Source: Facklamia languida CCUG 37842 (GTDB taxonomy: Bacteria; Bacillota; Bacilli; Lactobacillales; Aerococcaceae). From it: 64,000 bases of DNA. Below are positions 56,056-64,000 of the stretch, piece after piece. The notes below the pieces were generated by a model, which worked only from the letters and a program-made list of their open reading frames with translations, did not search any database and was not told where the DNA came from. The stretch lies in NCBI RefSeq assembly GCF_000245795.1, contig NZ_JH601133.1, positions 491,288-555,287 of the forward strand, in the 5' to 3' direction. The translations under genes were made by a program, and so were the position numbers. The number at the start of each line of letters is the position of its first letter. Position 1 is the first letter of the stretch.

Positions 56056-57602
56056 GGATGGCGCCAAACAACATGCTGATAATGGTGATTAATATAGTCC
56101 CATTCTTTCTGTTTTAATTCCTTTAAACCTTTTTGAATGAGCGTTGCGATATCTTCTTGTGACATTTGAATAATTTTATCCGAACTAAAATCGCGATAAT
56201 CTCCTCCCCCCACTGCACGATATTGGGTAACAGCTAAAGTATAGTCCTTGTCTCGATCGATTGGTCTTTGAGTTCGCTCATCAATGATTGTCAGTACGCG
56301 ATTGCCGACGGTTCGACTCAAATCGACTTCCGTAGTGAAGCCAGTATATAAATCATAGTTATAATGCTTAGGCTTGGGGGACAGGTAAGATGGATTGACA
56401 ATTATTTCTCCCCCACTGTCTAAGTCAAAATACGCCATGTTATGTTCCATAATCGAATATAGGGCTTCACCTGATACTTTTACCTTTGCAATCAAATTAT
56501 AAAAGGGATAGATCTTTAATAAGGTCTCACGAGTGACTTCTCCTTGAAATTCTGCAAAGTGATGGTTCAGTAAGGAGGAGCCAGCAAAGTCAGCCTTCAT
56601 TTCTTTTTTAATTAGATAGTTGATATATTCAATGAAGGGATGCCCTTCGATGCGGGCTTCTGCTTCAGACTGAGTGGGTGAGATAATCGAAGCATAACCT
56701 AGAATCTCAGAGAGCCATTCTAAACTATCGGAATACTCGGGTTCTAAAACATCTTTGATTAAACGATTCGCCTCATGCTCCTCAAAAGAATGCAAGGCCC
56801 CCTGGACCGAAAGTATCTCACCCGCTTCCATTTCTACCAGTGCTTGCCCGACCGTCTCCCCTCCGTAGCCTGGTTGTAAGCATAAGGTTTGCTTATATGT
56901 TTCACAAATTATTCGGTGCTGATGACCCGTCAATAACAAATCAATACCTGAAATCTCCTCCAACATTTGATAGCCTTGATTTTCACCAGTCAGCTCTTCA
57001 GTTGGTACACCTGTAACAAGATCTCTTTCAAATCCGCCATGATAAGCAACAACCAGTAGGTCGACCCGATCTCGAAGTCGATGAACATATTCCTTGACTG
57101 TTTCAAAGGCATCCTTGAATTGAAGGCCTTGGTAATGGGCAGGTAACTCCCAATGGGGAATATAATGAGTGGTCACACCAATTATCCCGATCTTTTGACC
57201 ATTAAAATCCAAGATATCATAAGCAGCTCCCTTGAAAGGAAGGTCGGTGTCTTGCTGCACAATATTACTGCATAAAATCTTAGCATTCAGCCCATCAAGA
57301 GCTGAATCTTGATACTGCCTACCAAAATTAAATTCATGATTGCCAATTATTTGATAATGATAGTCTAACTGGTTCATCACTCGGCTGTAGACATCCCCAT
57401 CCTCCTTAACCTTACCTGTATAAGTTGCCATGGAGGAACCTTGAATAAAATCTCCCAGGTCAATCTGGATGGTAGGGCCCAAATGATCTTGACGTAATTT
57501 CCGAATCAAACTCGCTGTGTTTAATAAAGAATATCCTGGATGATTCGGATGGTCTTGCCATTGCGCATGGGTATCACTTGTTAGAATAAATTGAATCTGC
57601 AT
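56046..57602 (-). CDS. 5'-nucleotidase/2',3'-cyclic phosphodiesterase family protein
   Basis: A 518-aa protein of the bifunctional UshA/YunD-like family. The N-terminal metallophosphatase domain has TSDTHAQW, DLGDFIQGS, IGNHEFNFG and TGHQHR. The C-terminal 5'-nucleotidase domain has the substrate-binding GSSLLNHHFAEF and AVTQYRAVGGGDY (about residues 475-490). Unlike secreted members it begins directly at MQIQFILTSD without a signal peptide, so it is probably cytosolic. Starts 4 bp after the MBL gene stop. It releases phosphate from nucleotides or related phosphoesters. Confidence 0.88.
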   Translation of the reverse strand: MQIQFILTSDTHAQWQDHPNHPGYSLLNTASLIRKLRQDHLGPTIQIDLGDFIQGSSMATYTGKVKEDGDVYSRVMNQLDYHYQIIGNHEFNFGRQYQDSALDGLNAKILCSNIVQQDTDLPFKGAAYDILDFNGQKIGIIGVTTHYIPHWELPAHYQGLQFKDAFETVKEYVHRLRDRVDLLVVAYHGGFERDLVTGVPTEELTGENQGYQMLEEISGIDLLLTGHQHRIICETYKQTLCLQPGYGGETVGQALVEMEAGEILSVQGALHSFEEHEANRLIKDVLEPEYSDSLEWLSEILGYASIISPTQSEAEARIEGHPFIEYINYLIKKEMKADFAGSSLLNHHFAEFQGEVTRETLLKIYPFYNLIAKVKVSGEALYSIMEHNMAYFDLDSGGEIIVNPSYLSPKPKHYNYDLYTGFTTEVDLSRTVGNRVLTIIDERTQRPIDRDKDYTLAVTQYRAVGGGDYRDFSSDKIIQMSQEDIATLIQKGLKELKQKEWDYINHHYQHVVWRHPLQ

Positions 57603-57606
57603 CCTC

Positions 57607-58941
57607 TCACTCCCCTAACAAATCGGTTAAAGTATAGCGAACCATTGGGTCTGGAAGAATAGCATGGACACCATATTGATTCAAGGTCTCCCTATATAAT
57701 TCTGGCTTAAAAGTATGCCAAGGAATCAGGAGTCGAGCCTGGATTGTATAGGCAATTGTCAATAAACTTTGAGGATCAGCATGGCCAGAAACTTCAGCAT
57801 GATAATAGGCCCACCCCTGATTGATTAAGCTTGAAACATAAGGTTCATACTCCGGCATGAAAGGACCTAGAGGCATACCATTTGAGTGAAGGTAGTATCC
57901 CACAGGAACATCAAAGAGCACCTGATGTCTTTCATAATCTACTTGTAGCAGAAAGGCCCCTGGATTCGCTCGTATTTGGTCAATTGTAATGGCTTTCTCG
58001 TCTTCCCTTTCACTCAAATATAAAAGTGATTCAGGGACCTCCTGAAGATAGTGACTAATGAGCTTATAATAAGCTGAATCTAAGACAAATGTCCGCCCGC
58101 ATTCCTGTGATACCTCAATCAGTTCAGCCAGTCGTTGGATATTTTGAGGATATAAATCAATCGCAAATAGATTCTGGTCTTTTTGCACCATCAATTCTTT
58201 TATCTGGTGCATGAGCGAGCGTTCAGTTGAACAATTAATTGAATAGGTTTTTTCCTCAATCGGCGGTACATCCTGAACTTCCTCTCCTAATCTTGAATAG
58301 GATGTCCCTTCTAATAACAAGATATCGGGGGCAAAATGATAGGCTTCCTCGACCCACTTGAAGACCTTGTGGGGACAGAATCCTGATAACCGCAAGTCCC
58401 CAGAGTGAATGACCTTGAGGTCCTTCGTCTGAATAAAGAGAGCACAAGCCCCTGTGGTATCGTGGTCACTCTCCTTGAACTGGATACTGAAAGGTCCATG
58501 TTCAACGATCTGATCATAAGGAACCGCTTGCCAGTTCACCGGATAGCGAGGCAATAAGCCATTATCCGTCAAATGATGATAGAAATGAACGGCCTCTTCA
58601 GAAGCAAAAACGGGAATATCCGGAACAACTTGTCCAAGGGAGCCTAAATGGTCTAAATGCAGATGAGACAAGCAGATAATCGTTGAAACAGGAGATGCTT
58701 CATAAGCCGATATATCACTAGACGTGATAAACTCTTTTGAGTAAACCCCATCAAGTCTAGGTAGCTGACCCTTATCCAATAAAATTTGTGTATTTTTTGG
58801 ATCAGTTAGTTCTGATATATCCGCTCCTCCAATCGCCCCAAAATCCGTAATGATTCGAAAGTTGTCCTTCTCCAAAGAGATAATATTACCACCAATTGTA
58901 TCCAGACCATTAATGAATGTGATCCGTGTTTGAGAATCCAT
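57607..58941 (-). CDS. MBL-fold metallo-hydrolase, RNase J/beta-CASP-like
   Basis: A 444-aa metallo-beta-lactamase-fold protein. Zinc motifs: SHLHLDHLG (HxHxDH), SDHDTTGACAL, HSGDLRLSG, and the C-terminal GHADP and PWHT motifs that place it near the RNase J/beta-CASP group. RNase J members are about 550 aa with an extra C-terminal domain that is absent here. The substrate is unknown and could be a nucleic acid or a small phosphoester. The ATG at 58941 follows GAGGAGG; a TTG at 58956 is part of that site. It is coupled to the 5'-nucleotidase gene. Confidence 0.82.
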   Translation of the reverse strand: MDSQTRITFINGLDTIGGNIISLEKDNFRIITDFGAIGGADISELTDPKNTQILLDKGQLPRLDGVYSKEFITSSDISAYEASPVSTIICLSHLHLDHLGSLGQVVPDIPVFASEEAVHFYHHLTDNGLLPRYPVNWQAVPYDQIVEHGPFSIQFKESDHDTTGACALFIQTKDLKVIHSGDLRLSGFCPHKVFKWVEEAYHFAPDILLLEGTSYSRLGEEVQDVPPIEEKTYSINCSTERSLMHQIKELMVQKDQNLFAIDLYPQNIQRLAELIEVSQECGRTFVLDSAYYKLISHYLQEVPESLLYLSEREDEKAITIDQIRANPGAFLLQVDYERHQVLFDVPVGYYLHSNGMPLGPFMPEYEPYVSSLINQGWAYYHAEVSGHADPQSLLTIAYTIQARLLIPWHTFKPELYRETLNQYGVHAILPDPMVRYTLTDLLGE

Positions 58942-59002
58942 ACACACCCTCCTCAAAAATAATTCATAGCCAGTTTATCACGTCATTTTTTTAAATTCAA
59001 AA

Positions 59003-59027
59003 AGCACAACCGCTAAACAGTTGTGCT
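59003..59027 (-). terminator. terminator after the LysM/transglycosylase gene
   Basis: AGCACAAC (59003-59010) pairs with GTTGTGCT (59020-59027); on the minus strand TTTTTG follows directly. Confidence 0.85.
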
Positions 59028-59034
59028 AATCTTT

Positions 59035-60039
59035 TTAATACCAATGATTTGCCTGCCAGAAATTCCAAGCAGCTGTAATCGATCCATAACGATTCATCAT
59101 ATAATCATACATCCAGCGTAATTGGGTATGGGGATTTGTCTGCCAATCAGCCCCATGGGAGGCCATTTTATGACCTGGGAGAGATTGCGGCAAGCCATAT
59201 GCACCAGAATAAGGATTCGTATTTTGATAATCCCATCCAGACTCTCCTTCTATAATACTTGCCCACATTTCTTGTTCAGCCGTTGAGACGCCATAGCTCT
59301 TAACCACATCTGCAAAAGCTGCTTGAGGATCCTCGAATGGCAGTGTGCTGGTTTCTATTTCATTCGTCTCAGGTGAAACATTTTCACCATTAGTTGACGG
59401 TGTGGCGGAATCGGAGAGGACAGCCGAATTGTCTACTGACTCAATTGCTGAATTGTCAGTCTCGACTGACACAGCCGCCTCATTCTCAGTAGGTTCCCAT
59501 TCATCTGCCTCCACTGCTATCATAGGAGGATTTAATGGCCTGTTTTGAGTCTCTTCCTCCTCATTAGAAGCCTTCCTATTTACCTCAGCTACTTCTACTC
59601 CTTCTTCTGCGCTTGCTTCAGTTAAAGGATTCATCGGTTGAGTCGTTTCAACATAATCGGCCTCTTTTTCATTAACTCCCGGCTGATTCAGTGGAGTTCG
59701 CCCTGCGAGGGGACTTTGACTGAAATATATCTTCATTCCTGGAACAATTAAATCTGGGTCATCAATCTGATTGATTTGAATCAGATCATGCAGAGAATGG
59801 TTGGTCGCATTGGCAATGCTACCTAAAGTATCTCCCCACTGGACCGTGTATACATCTTTTTGAATATATTGTTGGTCTTGGATCGATTGTCTGATCGCTA
59901 CTTCAGAACGCTTTATCCAACCAAGGGCAGCTTTACCATCAATTGAGGGATGACTGTTTGCTGTCGCATTAACTGGATTAAAAGGGCAAACAAGGACCAA
60001 CAAACCGCTCATCAATCGAATCTTTCTACTTCTTTTCAT
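59035..60039 (-). CDS. LysM protein with C-terminal transglycosylase-like domain
   Basis: A secreted protein of about 334 aa. Signal peptide in the first ~27 residues (MSGLLVLVCPFNPVNA), a LysM peptidoglycan-binding repeat (YTVQWGDTLGSIAN...LIVPGMKIYF, about 64-106), a Glu/Thr/Ser-rich linker of about 120 residues, and a C-terminal transglycosylase-like domain (WASIIEGESGWDYQ with catalytic Glu, then GAYGLPQSLPGHKMAS and WNFWQANHWY) like the aggregation-promoting-factor/IsaA group. It should cleave glycan strands. ATG 60039 follows GAAGGAG; 60063 is too far upstream. Confidence 0.9.
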   Translation of the reverse strand: MKRSRKIRLMSGLLVLVCPFNPVNATANSHPSIDGKAALGWIKRSEVAIRQSIQDQQYIQKDVYTVQWGDTLGSIANATNHSLHDLIQINQIDDPDLIVPGMKIYFSQSPLAGRTPLNQPGVNEKEADYVETTQPMNPLTEASAEEGVEVAEVNRKASNEEEETQNRPLNPPMIAVEADEWEPTENEAAVSVETDNSAIESVDNSAVLSDSATPSTNGENVSPETNEIETSTLPFEDPQAAFADVVKSYGVSTAEQEMWASIIEGESGWDYQNTNPYSGAYGLPQSLPGHKMASHGADWQTNPHTQLRWMYDYMMNRYGSITAAWNFWQANHWY

Positions 60040-60250
60040 TGAATACTCCTTCGGACTTATCAACTAGGATCTCTTGTTAATCATTAACCCTCGCTTCTTA
60101 AGTCATTTTTAAATATGATCGTATTCTACAAGAAGTGACTCTTTATTTCACGGTTCAAAAGCACTTGTTAGTGATCTTTAAAAGCCTCGTCGATTGTCTG
60201 CAATGTATATAACGAGACCTTTACAAGAAGGCAAGTGGTCAAGAAAAATG

Positions 60251-62059
60251 TCATGCATTCGTCATATTACAATCTTCTTCTAAATGATCCACTAAGGAAC
60301 TAACATATTGGATGGTCGCTCTTAAAGCGTCAGGAGTCGACATATCTACCCCAACATAATTGGTTAATTCAAGAGGATTTAAACTACTTCCTGCTTTTAA
60401 AGCAGTTAACCAGTTTTCAATCACTTCTTGATCTTGATTTGCAATTTTAAGTCCTACCTGGGTTCCGATTGTCAAACCAGCAGAATAAGTGTAAGAATAG
60501 AGTCCCATAAAATAATGAGGTTGTCGCATCCAGGTGAGCTCAGCCCCTTCATTAATTTCTAATGCATCTCCCCAGAATTTCTTCAGGGTATCATAGAAGA
60601 ATCGATTGAGCTTATCTGCGTTCAAATTCTCAAAGCGGTCAACAGCTTGATAGACTTTACGCTGGAAATCAGCTTCTAAAAGGTGAGTCACCATATTATG
60701 GAAATAGGTTCTTGAAATAAACTCGCCAATTAAACCGATCTTGTCCTCATGGCTCAAGTCTCCATTTAATAGGTACTGACAGGTAATCACTTCATTACAT
60801 GTGGATGGTGCTTCAACAAAATAAAGGCTGACTTCTGGTGATAATACCGATTGATTTTGATAGGTTAACTGGAAGTGGCTCGAATGCCCTAATTCATGTG
60901 CCAAAACCAAAGCTTCACTCAAATACCCGGTCCAATTTAACAAGACATAGGAAGGACCTCCAGGAACCGTAGTTGAAAAACCACCGGTTGTTTTAGTTTG
61001 ATTCATAGGAAAATCAATCCAACGTTCATTAAAAGCCCGGTCGACATAGGCATTATAATCAGGTCCATAGACCGACAAGGCTTTCTTAACAATTTCTTCA
61101 CCCTCCGAAATGCTAAGATTGTGGCCGGAATCTGTTGAATAAGGAATTTTGATGTCCGCTAGACTCATCGTGTCGAGCCCATGCTTTTCTTTCAACAAAC
61201 GCGCATAACGTTGCATCACTGGGGCAAACTCAGTCATCAACAGGTCAATATGTTTGTCATAGGTTGAGCGGTCAATTCCTTGGTCAGCTAACAGATAATC
61301 AAAGACCGATTCATATCCCCTCTCTAAAGATAATTTCTTTTCAGTTTGCGTGTGGGATATATAATTAATTGCTGCTGTATTTTGATATTTGGATAATCCG
61401 GCATGAAAAGACTTCCAGGCATTATGACGCACTTCTGCCTTGAGGTCTACTTCATATTCCCCTTCAAAACCAGCGAAAGAATTTGAGTAAGTTTTTCCTC
61501 CTGCACTAAAATCAGCAAAAGATAAGTCCTGATACATCAAGGTGTTATAAATCTGATATTGATTGAATAGCTCAGAGCTTACAAATCCTAGAAAAGTTTC
61601 CATTTCTTCAGAAAGAATATGATCTTTATGGTCTATTATATCTTGGATATAAACGCGATAGCCCTTACCTTCATCTGAATCCATAACGGACTGAAGTAAT
61701 TCAATATTATTTTCAGCAATTTCAACTCGAATAAAGGCAGTTGCTGCACCTGTTTTATTCCTTAAATTTCGCACGCTCGCATTATTCTCTTCCTTTAAAG
61801 GATCGAGTTTATCCACTTCATAGGCGAGTTCACCATAATGACTTATTTTGGAAAAATCAGTTATAATTTTTTCATATAAACTCAGCGCATCGATGATTTC
61901 CTCAGCATTTATTAACTTTCCTTTATAAGTCTGAATCGTTTCTAACAGTTCATGATAGTTAAGGATTGCTTCTTCAAATGCCTCTTGGCTAGAAAACAAT
62001 AAACTTAAATCCCAAGTATGGTCAACAGGAACTTCATTTCTTAATGGTAGATTTGACAT
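60251..62059 (-). CDS. pepF: oligoendopeptidase F
   Basis: A 602-aa cytosolic M3 zinc peptidase that cleaves medium-length oligopeptides. The HExxH motif is in VLAHELGHSSHFQL (about residues 384-397), with the downstream Glu region FVEAPSTCNEV; LRNEVPVDHTWDL is the typical N-terminus. The ATG at 62059 follows AAGGAGGG; the longer reading from 62104 adds a Cys/Trp-rich stretch unlike the family. It is the second M3 peptidase of the window and belongs to a different subgroup from that at 21547-23250. Divergent from the ArsR-type gene. Confidence 0.95.
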   Translation of the reverse strand: MSNLPLRNEVPVDHTWDLSLLFSSQEAFEEAILNYHELLETIQTYKGKLINAEEIIDALSLYEKIITDFSKISHYGELAYEVDKLDPLKEENNASVRNLRNKTGAATAFIRVEIAENNIELLQSVMDSDEGKGYRVYIQDIIDHKDHILSEEMETFLGFVSSELFNQYQIYNTLMYQDLSFADFSAGGKTYSNSFAGFEGEYEVDLKAEVRHNAWKSFHAGLSKYQNTAAINYISHTQTEKKLSLERGYESVFDYLLADQGIDRSTYDKHIDLLMTEFAPVMQRYARLLKEKHGLDTMSLADIKIPYSTDSGHNLSISEGEEIVKKALSVYGPDYNAYVDRAFNERWIDFPMNQTKTTGGFSTTVPGGPSYVLLNWTGYLSEALVLAHELGHSSHFQLTYQNQSVLSPEVSLYFVEAPSTCNEVITCQYLLNGDLSHEDKIGLIGEFISRTYFHNMVTHLLEADFQRKVYQAVDRFENLNADKLNRFFYDTLKKFWGDALEINEGAELTWMRQPHYFMGLYSYTYSAGLTIGTQVGLKIANQDQEVIENWLTALKAGSSLNPLELTNYVGVDMSTPDALRATIQYVSSLVDHLEEDCNMTNA

Positions 62060-62092
62060 AATATCCCTCCTTAATAATCGATGATACCACTT

Positions 62093-62119
62093 ACATTCGG
62101 TCATTTCACTATTGAATGT
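62093..62119. promoter_or_regulatory. inverted repeat in the pepF promoter region
   Basis: ACATTC (62093-62098) and GAATGT (62114-62119) form a 6-bp inverted repeat with 15-bp spacing, in the 117-bp region upstream of the pepF ATG and 56 bp before the next repeat. It could be a regulator site; statistically weak on its own. Confidence 0.3.
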
Positions 62120-62174
62120 TTTTGTTTGTCAATCTCTTTTCTGATTTTATTTCATTGTTACTGATATTTAATAC

Positions 62175-62210
62175 TTATGAATAAACTTTTTCATAATGAT
62201 ATGTTACAAT
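62175..62210 (+). promoter_or_regulatory. ArsR-type gene promoter with palindromic operator
   Basis: Inverted repeat TTATGAA-N8-TTCATAA (62175-62181/62190-62196) overlapping the -35 region of a TACAAT -10 (62205-62210). The placement suits autorepression by the ArsR-type protein encoded 42 bp downstream. Confidence 0.5.
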
Positions 62211-62251
62211 GCGTACTAGCACTAATAAATTATGAAAATAGGAGGGAAAGT

Positions 62252-62545
62252 ATGCAAAAGTATATCGTTAACTCTCCAGAACTTACTGACTTCGTAAATG
62301 TCATTAAATTACTGGCTCACCCAATTCGTTTTTCAATAGCCTTATCACTTAAGGACAATGGTGTGTTAAATGTTAGTAAAATCCAAGAATCTCTAGATTT
62401 GACCCAATCAACTGTTTCACAACATATTAGCAAATTACGTGAAGCTGGAATTGTATCTGCTGAACGAGATGGGACTAAGATTTTTTACTCCCTTACAAGT
62501 GATACGGCTAAACTTGTTCTCGATGCTTATTCACAATACAAATAA
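62252..62545 (+). CDS. ArsR-family winged-helix regulator
   Basis: A 97-aa DNA-binding dimer. Winged helix: LLAHPIRFSIALSL, LNVSKIQESLDLTQSTVSQHISKLREAGIV (HTH) and ERDGTKIFYSLT (wing). The ELCVCDL-type metal-binding Cys motif is absent (VLNVSKI at that place), and no Cys remains in the protein, so it is not an arsenite/cadmium-type sensor. The ATG at 62252 has AGGAGGG upstream; the earlier ATG at 62177 would lie in the promoter. Divergent from pepF, which it may regulate. Confidence 0.88.
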   Translation: MQKYIVNSPELTDFVNVIKLLAHPIRFSIALSLKDNGVLNVSKIQESLDLTQSTVSQHISKLREAGIVSAERDGTKIFYSLTSDTAKLVLDAYSQYK

Positions 62546-62565
62546 ATTCGATGGAAATTTCTTAT

Positions 62566-62603
62566 TCCCCAAACCTAGGATGGTTCTGGGGATTTCTTAT
62601 TTA
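62566..62603 (+). terminator. terminator after the ArsR-type gene
   Basis: TCCCCAAACC (62566-62575) pairs with GGTTCTGGGGA (62582-62592) with one bulge, followed by a T-rich stretch. Confidence 0.75.
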
Positions 62604-62650
62604 GTTAAATCACCTTTACTAAACGATCTAACACATTCTATATTTAAAAA

Positions 62651-62683
62651 AGAGATGATGAAGATTTAAACTTCATCATCTCT
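62651..62683 (-). terminator. terminator after the serine hydrolase gene
   Basis: AGAGATGATGAAG (62651-62663) pairs perfectly with CTTCATCATCTCT (62671-62683) around a 7-nt loop; a T-run follows on the minus strand, and an AT-rich tract on the plus strand. Confidence 0.92.
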
Positions 62684-62689
62684 TAATTA

Positions 62690-64000
62690 TTATTCGACTT
62701 CTTCATCTTTTAATGATTCTTCTTCCACTTGGGCTTGGTTCTGTTCGTAAATGAGATCCGCCATATAACTTTCTGGATCTTCCACAGGCTGCCAGAGTAA
62801 AGAACGGTAATCGTTAAAGGTGTTATAGACGGCTAGTGACAAGGCCGCCATCTGCTCACCCACTGCCATGTAATTCCAAGGATAATTCGTATAGACAGCA
62901 AGACTATATGAACCATAGGGTGTCACAAAGGTTGCTACATCATTCTGCTCCATTTCGCCAGAACCAGACTTGTTCCAAGAGCGAACTGGAATATAAGTCC
63001 GAATATAAGTATGACTATTTTGCATCAGCTTAAGAATTAATTGATCATCGTAAGGCTCTCCATTGACTTGACTATTATAGAGCAAAGCAAAATATCTAGC
63101 TGCATCGGCAGGAGTTGTCTGAAACAAACCATTTGTATCACGGTGATAGTATTTGCCATTAACATAAGTATCATAAAGCCCTAATTGATGCATGTGTGGC
63201 GTAATTCGATTACCGCCACCAACCACTTCAATTAAGCTGTTAGCAGCTGTATTATCTGAAATGGACACCACTTGATTGACTAAGTAATCAATGGAAAAAG
63301 CCGATCCAGCTGGAAAGTCTTGCAGGGTTCCAGCACCCGGAACGATATCATCCCAAGTTGTATAATAGACAGATTCTGGAAAAAGTTCACCCGTCTTATA
63401 TTGATGATAGACTTCTCCTAGAACATAAATCTTTTGTGTTGAGGCTGGGAAAAATATTTGATTATTAACTGATACCTGTGCCATTGAATCATTATTAACA
63501 AATGAAGCACCAGTATTTGCGCTAATATATGGTATATATGCATTGAGTGTCTCTTGTATCTTATCTAAGAGAGTCGTTTCACTGTAGTATGTAAGAACAT
63601 AATCCTGATAGGAGTCATCCTTTTTAAGCCATCCGAGGTCATTGTAGCCTACTTTCACATGGAGCCAAACCTCATTATCTGTTGTGACTTCTTCAATCAC
63701 ATCTAAGGGCATTTCAACGTAATTCTGGGTAGTCGAACGCACTTTTGAGCCAAAGGTTGTCGGTGGAGCGGATAGAATGATTTCCTGTGGGTTCTTATAA
63801 ACAATCCCATACTTAATATCGAAACTATTATATTGTTGACTATAGCTTTGCTGACTCTTTACAAAGAAATAGCGTTCACGCGGAAATGGTAGCAGCCTTC
63901 TTATCCAATTTCCATATACTTGCCAATCGGAAGCCCGAGTATTTCCCTGTTTAAAGGTTCTTATTTCTCTTCCTTTCTCGTAATAAGTCAGTCCTTTCCC
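62690..64000 (-). CDS. SH3/GW-like domain plus serine beta-lactamase-like hydrolase, partial (N-terminus outside window)
   Basis: The minus-strand frame is open to the right edge (codons from 63998), so at least 436 residues are visible and the GTG at 63742 is internal, not the start. Visible order: Trp/Tyr-rich repeats (YYEKGREIRTF, DWQVYGNWI, FDIKYGIVYK, DNEVWLHVKVGYNDLGWLKK) that look like GW/SH3 cell-wall modules, then a class A beta-lactamase-like domain with SxxK in PASTQKIY, SDN in SISDNTAANSLI and KSG in WNKSGSG. The active-site set is complete, so this is probably an extracellular serine hydrolase acting on the wall. Acidic tail (EEESLKDEEVE). Confidence 0.85.
   Translation of the reverse strand, partial: GKGLTYYEKGREIRTFKQGNTRASDWQVYGNWIRRLLPFPRERYFFVKSQQSYSQQYNSFDIKYGIVYKNPQEIILSAPPTTFGSKVRSTTQNYVEMPLDVIEEVTTDNEVWLHVKVGYNDLGWLKKDDSYQDYVLTYYSETTLLDKIQETLNAYIPYISANTGASFVNNDSMAQVSVNNQIFFPASTQKIYVLGEVYHQYKTGELFPESVYYTTWDDIVPGAGTLQDFPAGSAFSIDYLVNQVVSISDNTAANSLIEVVGGGNRITPHMHQLGLYDTYVNGKYYHRDTNGLFQTTPADAARYFALLYNSQVNGEPYDDQLILKLMQNSHTYIRTYIPVRSWNKSGSGEMEQNDVATFVTPYGSYSLAVYTNYPWNYMAVGEQMAALSLAVYNTFNDYRSLLWQPVEDPESYMADLIYEQNQAQVEEESLKDEEVE

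Noticed and set aside
60064-60250. Cell-wall riboswitch (for example ydaO/c-di-AMP type) before the LysM gene
   Set aside because: Spacer is under 200 bp and shows no paired-element pattern; only a possible weak promoter.
62252-62545. Arsenic or cadmium resistance regulator
   Set aside because: The metal-binding Cys motif is absent and no resistance gene is adjacent.

Overview
The window is a low-G+C (about 40% by eye) Gram-positive chromosome segment. It most resembles the Lactobacillales, and probably the Aerococcaceae/Carnobacteriaceae side of that order. The pointers are a CamS sex-pheromone lipoprotein inside a pcrA-ligA-camS-gatCAB block, a gatCAB amidotransferase, M29 and M3 peptidases, strong AGGAGG ribosome-binding sites, frequent TTG/GTG starts and a tRNA-Leu without an encoded CCA. 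Nearly all of it reads as core chromosome. I see no prophage, integrase, intact insertion sequence or CRISPR array. Species-level assignment is not possible from sequence reading alone.

Layout. 1-3.4 kb: 5' end of fhs, a COG3199 NAD-kinase-like gene and a split ChrA pair. 3.5-12.5 kb (minus strand): a VanY-like carboxypeptidase, then a teichuronic-acid-like polysaccharide cluster (galE, GT4, Wzx, Wzy, Wzz/TuaF-like, GT2/TuaG-like, nucleotide-sugar dehydrogenase). 12.6-15.9 kb (plus): flavodoxin, M29 aminopeptidase, a small membrane protein and a second GT4. 15.9-23.3 kb (minus): map, an acyl-ACP thioesterase, a GlsB-type membrane protein, an SQD2-like glycosyltransferase behind a PhoP-box-like promoter, a frameshifted DEAD-box helicase, an oxidoreductase and an M3 peptidase. 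23.4-28.8 kb (plus): uvrC with a small unknown gene, then asnB with an ATP-grasp ligase resembling D-aspartate ligase. 29-46.3 kb (minus): yitT, gatBAC, camS, ligA, pcrA, a degenerate PurK-like gene, a GH73 glucosaminidase, an HTH-like gene, a zinc-ribbon/inactive serine-hydrolase membrane protein, an RlmI-like methyltransferase and a secreted unknown. 46.4-51.5 kb: AGCS symporter, tRNA-Leu(GAG), tex, a metallophosphatase. 51.9-59 kb: a Ugp-type ABC importer behind a second PhoP-box-like promoter, with a 5'-nucleotidase and an MBL hydrolase upstream. 59-64 kb: a LysM/transglycosylase, pepF, a divergent ArsR-type regulator and the 3' part of a serine hydrolase.

How the genes fit together. The main theme is the cell surface under phosphate stress. 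Two promoters carry TTTACA direct repeats at 11-bp pitch. One sits before an SQD2-like glycolipid glycosyltransferase (phosphorus-free lipid) and the other before a glycerophosphate-type importer (phosphate scavenging). The tua-like cluster could make an anionic polymer without phosphate, although I find no such box in front of it. A second theme is peptidoglycan and envelope: asnB plus a D-Asp-ligase-like ATP-grasp protein, a VanY-like carboxypeptidase, GH73, LysM-transglycosylase, and one active-looking and one degenerate serine hydrolase.
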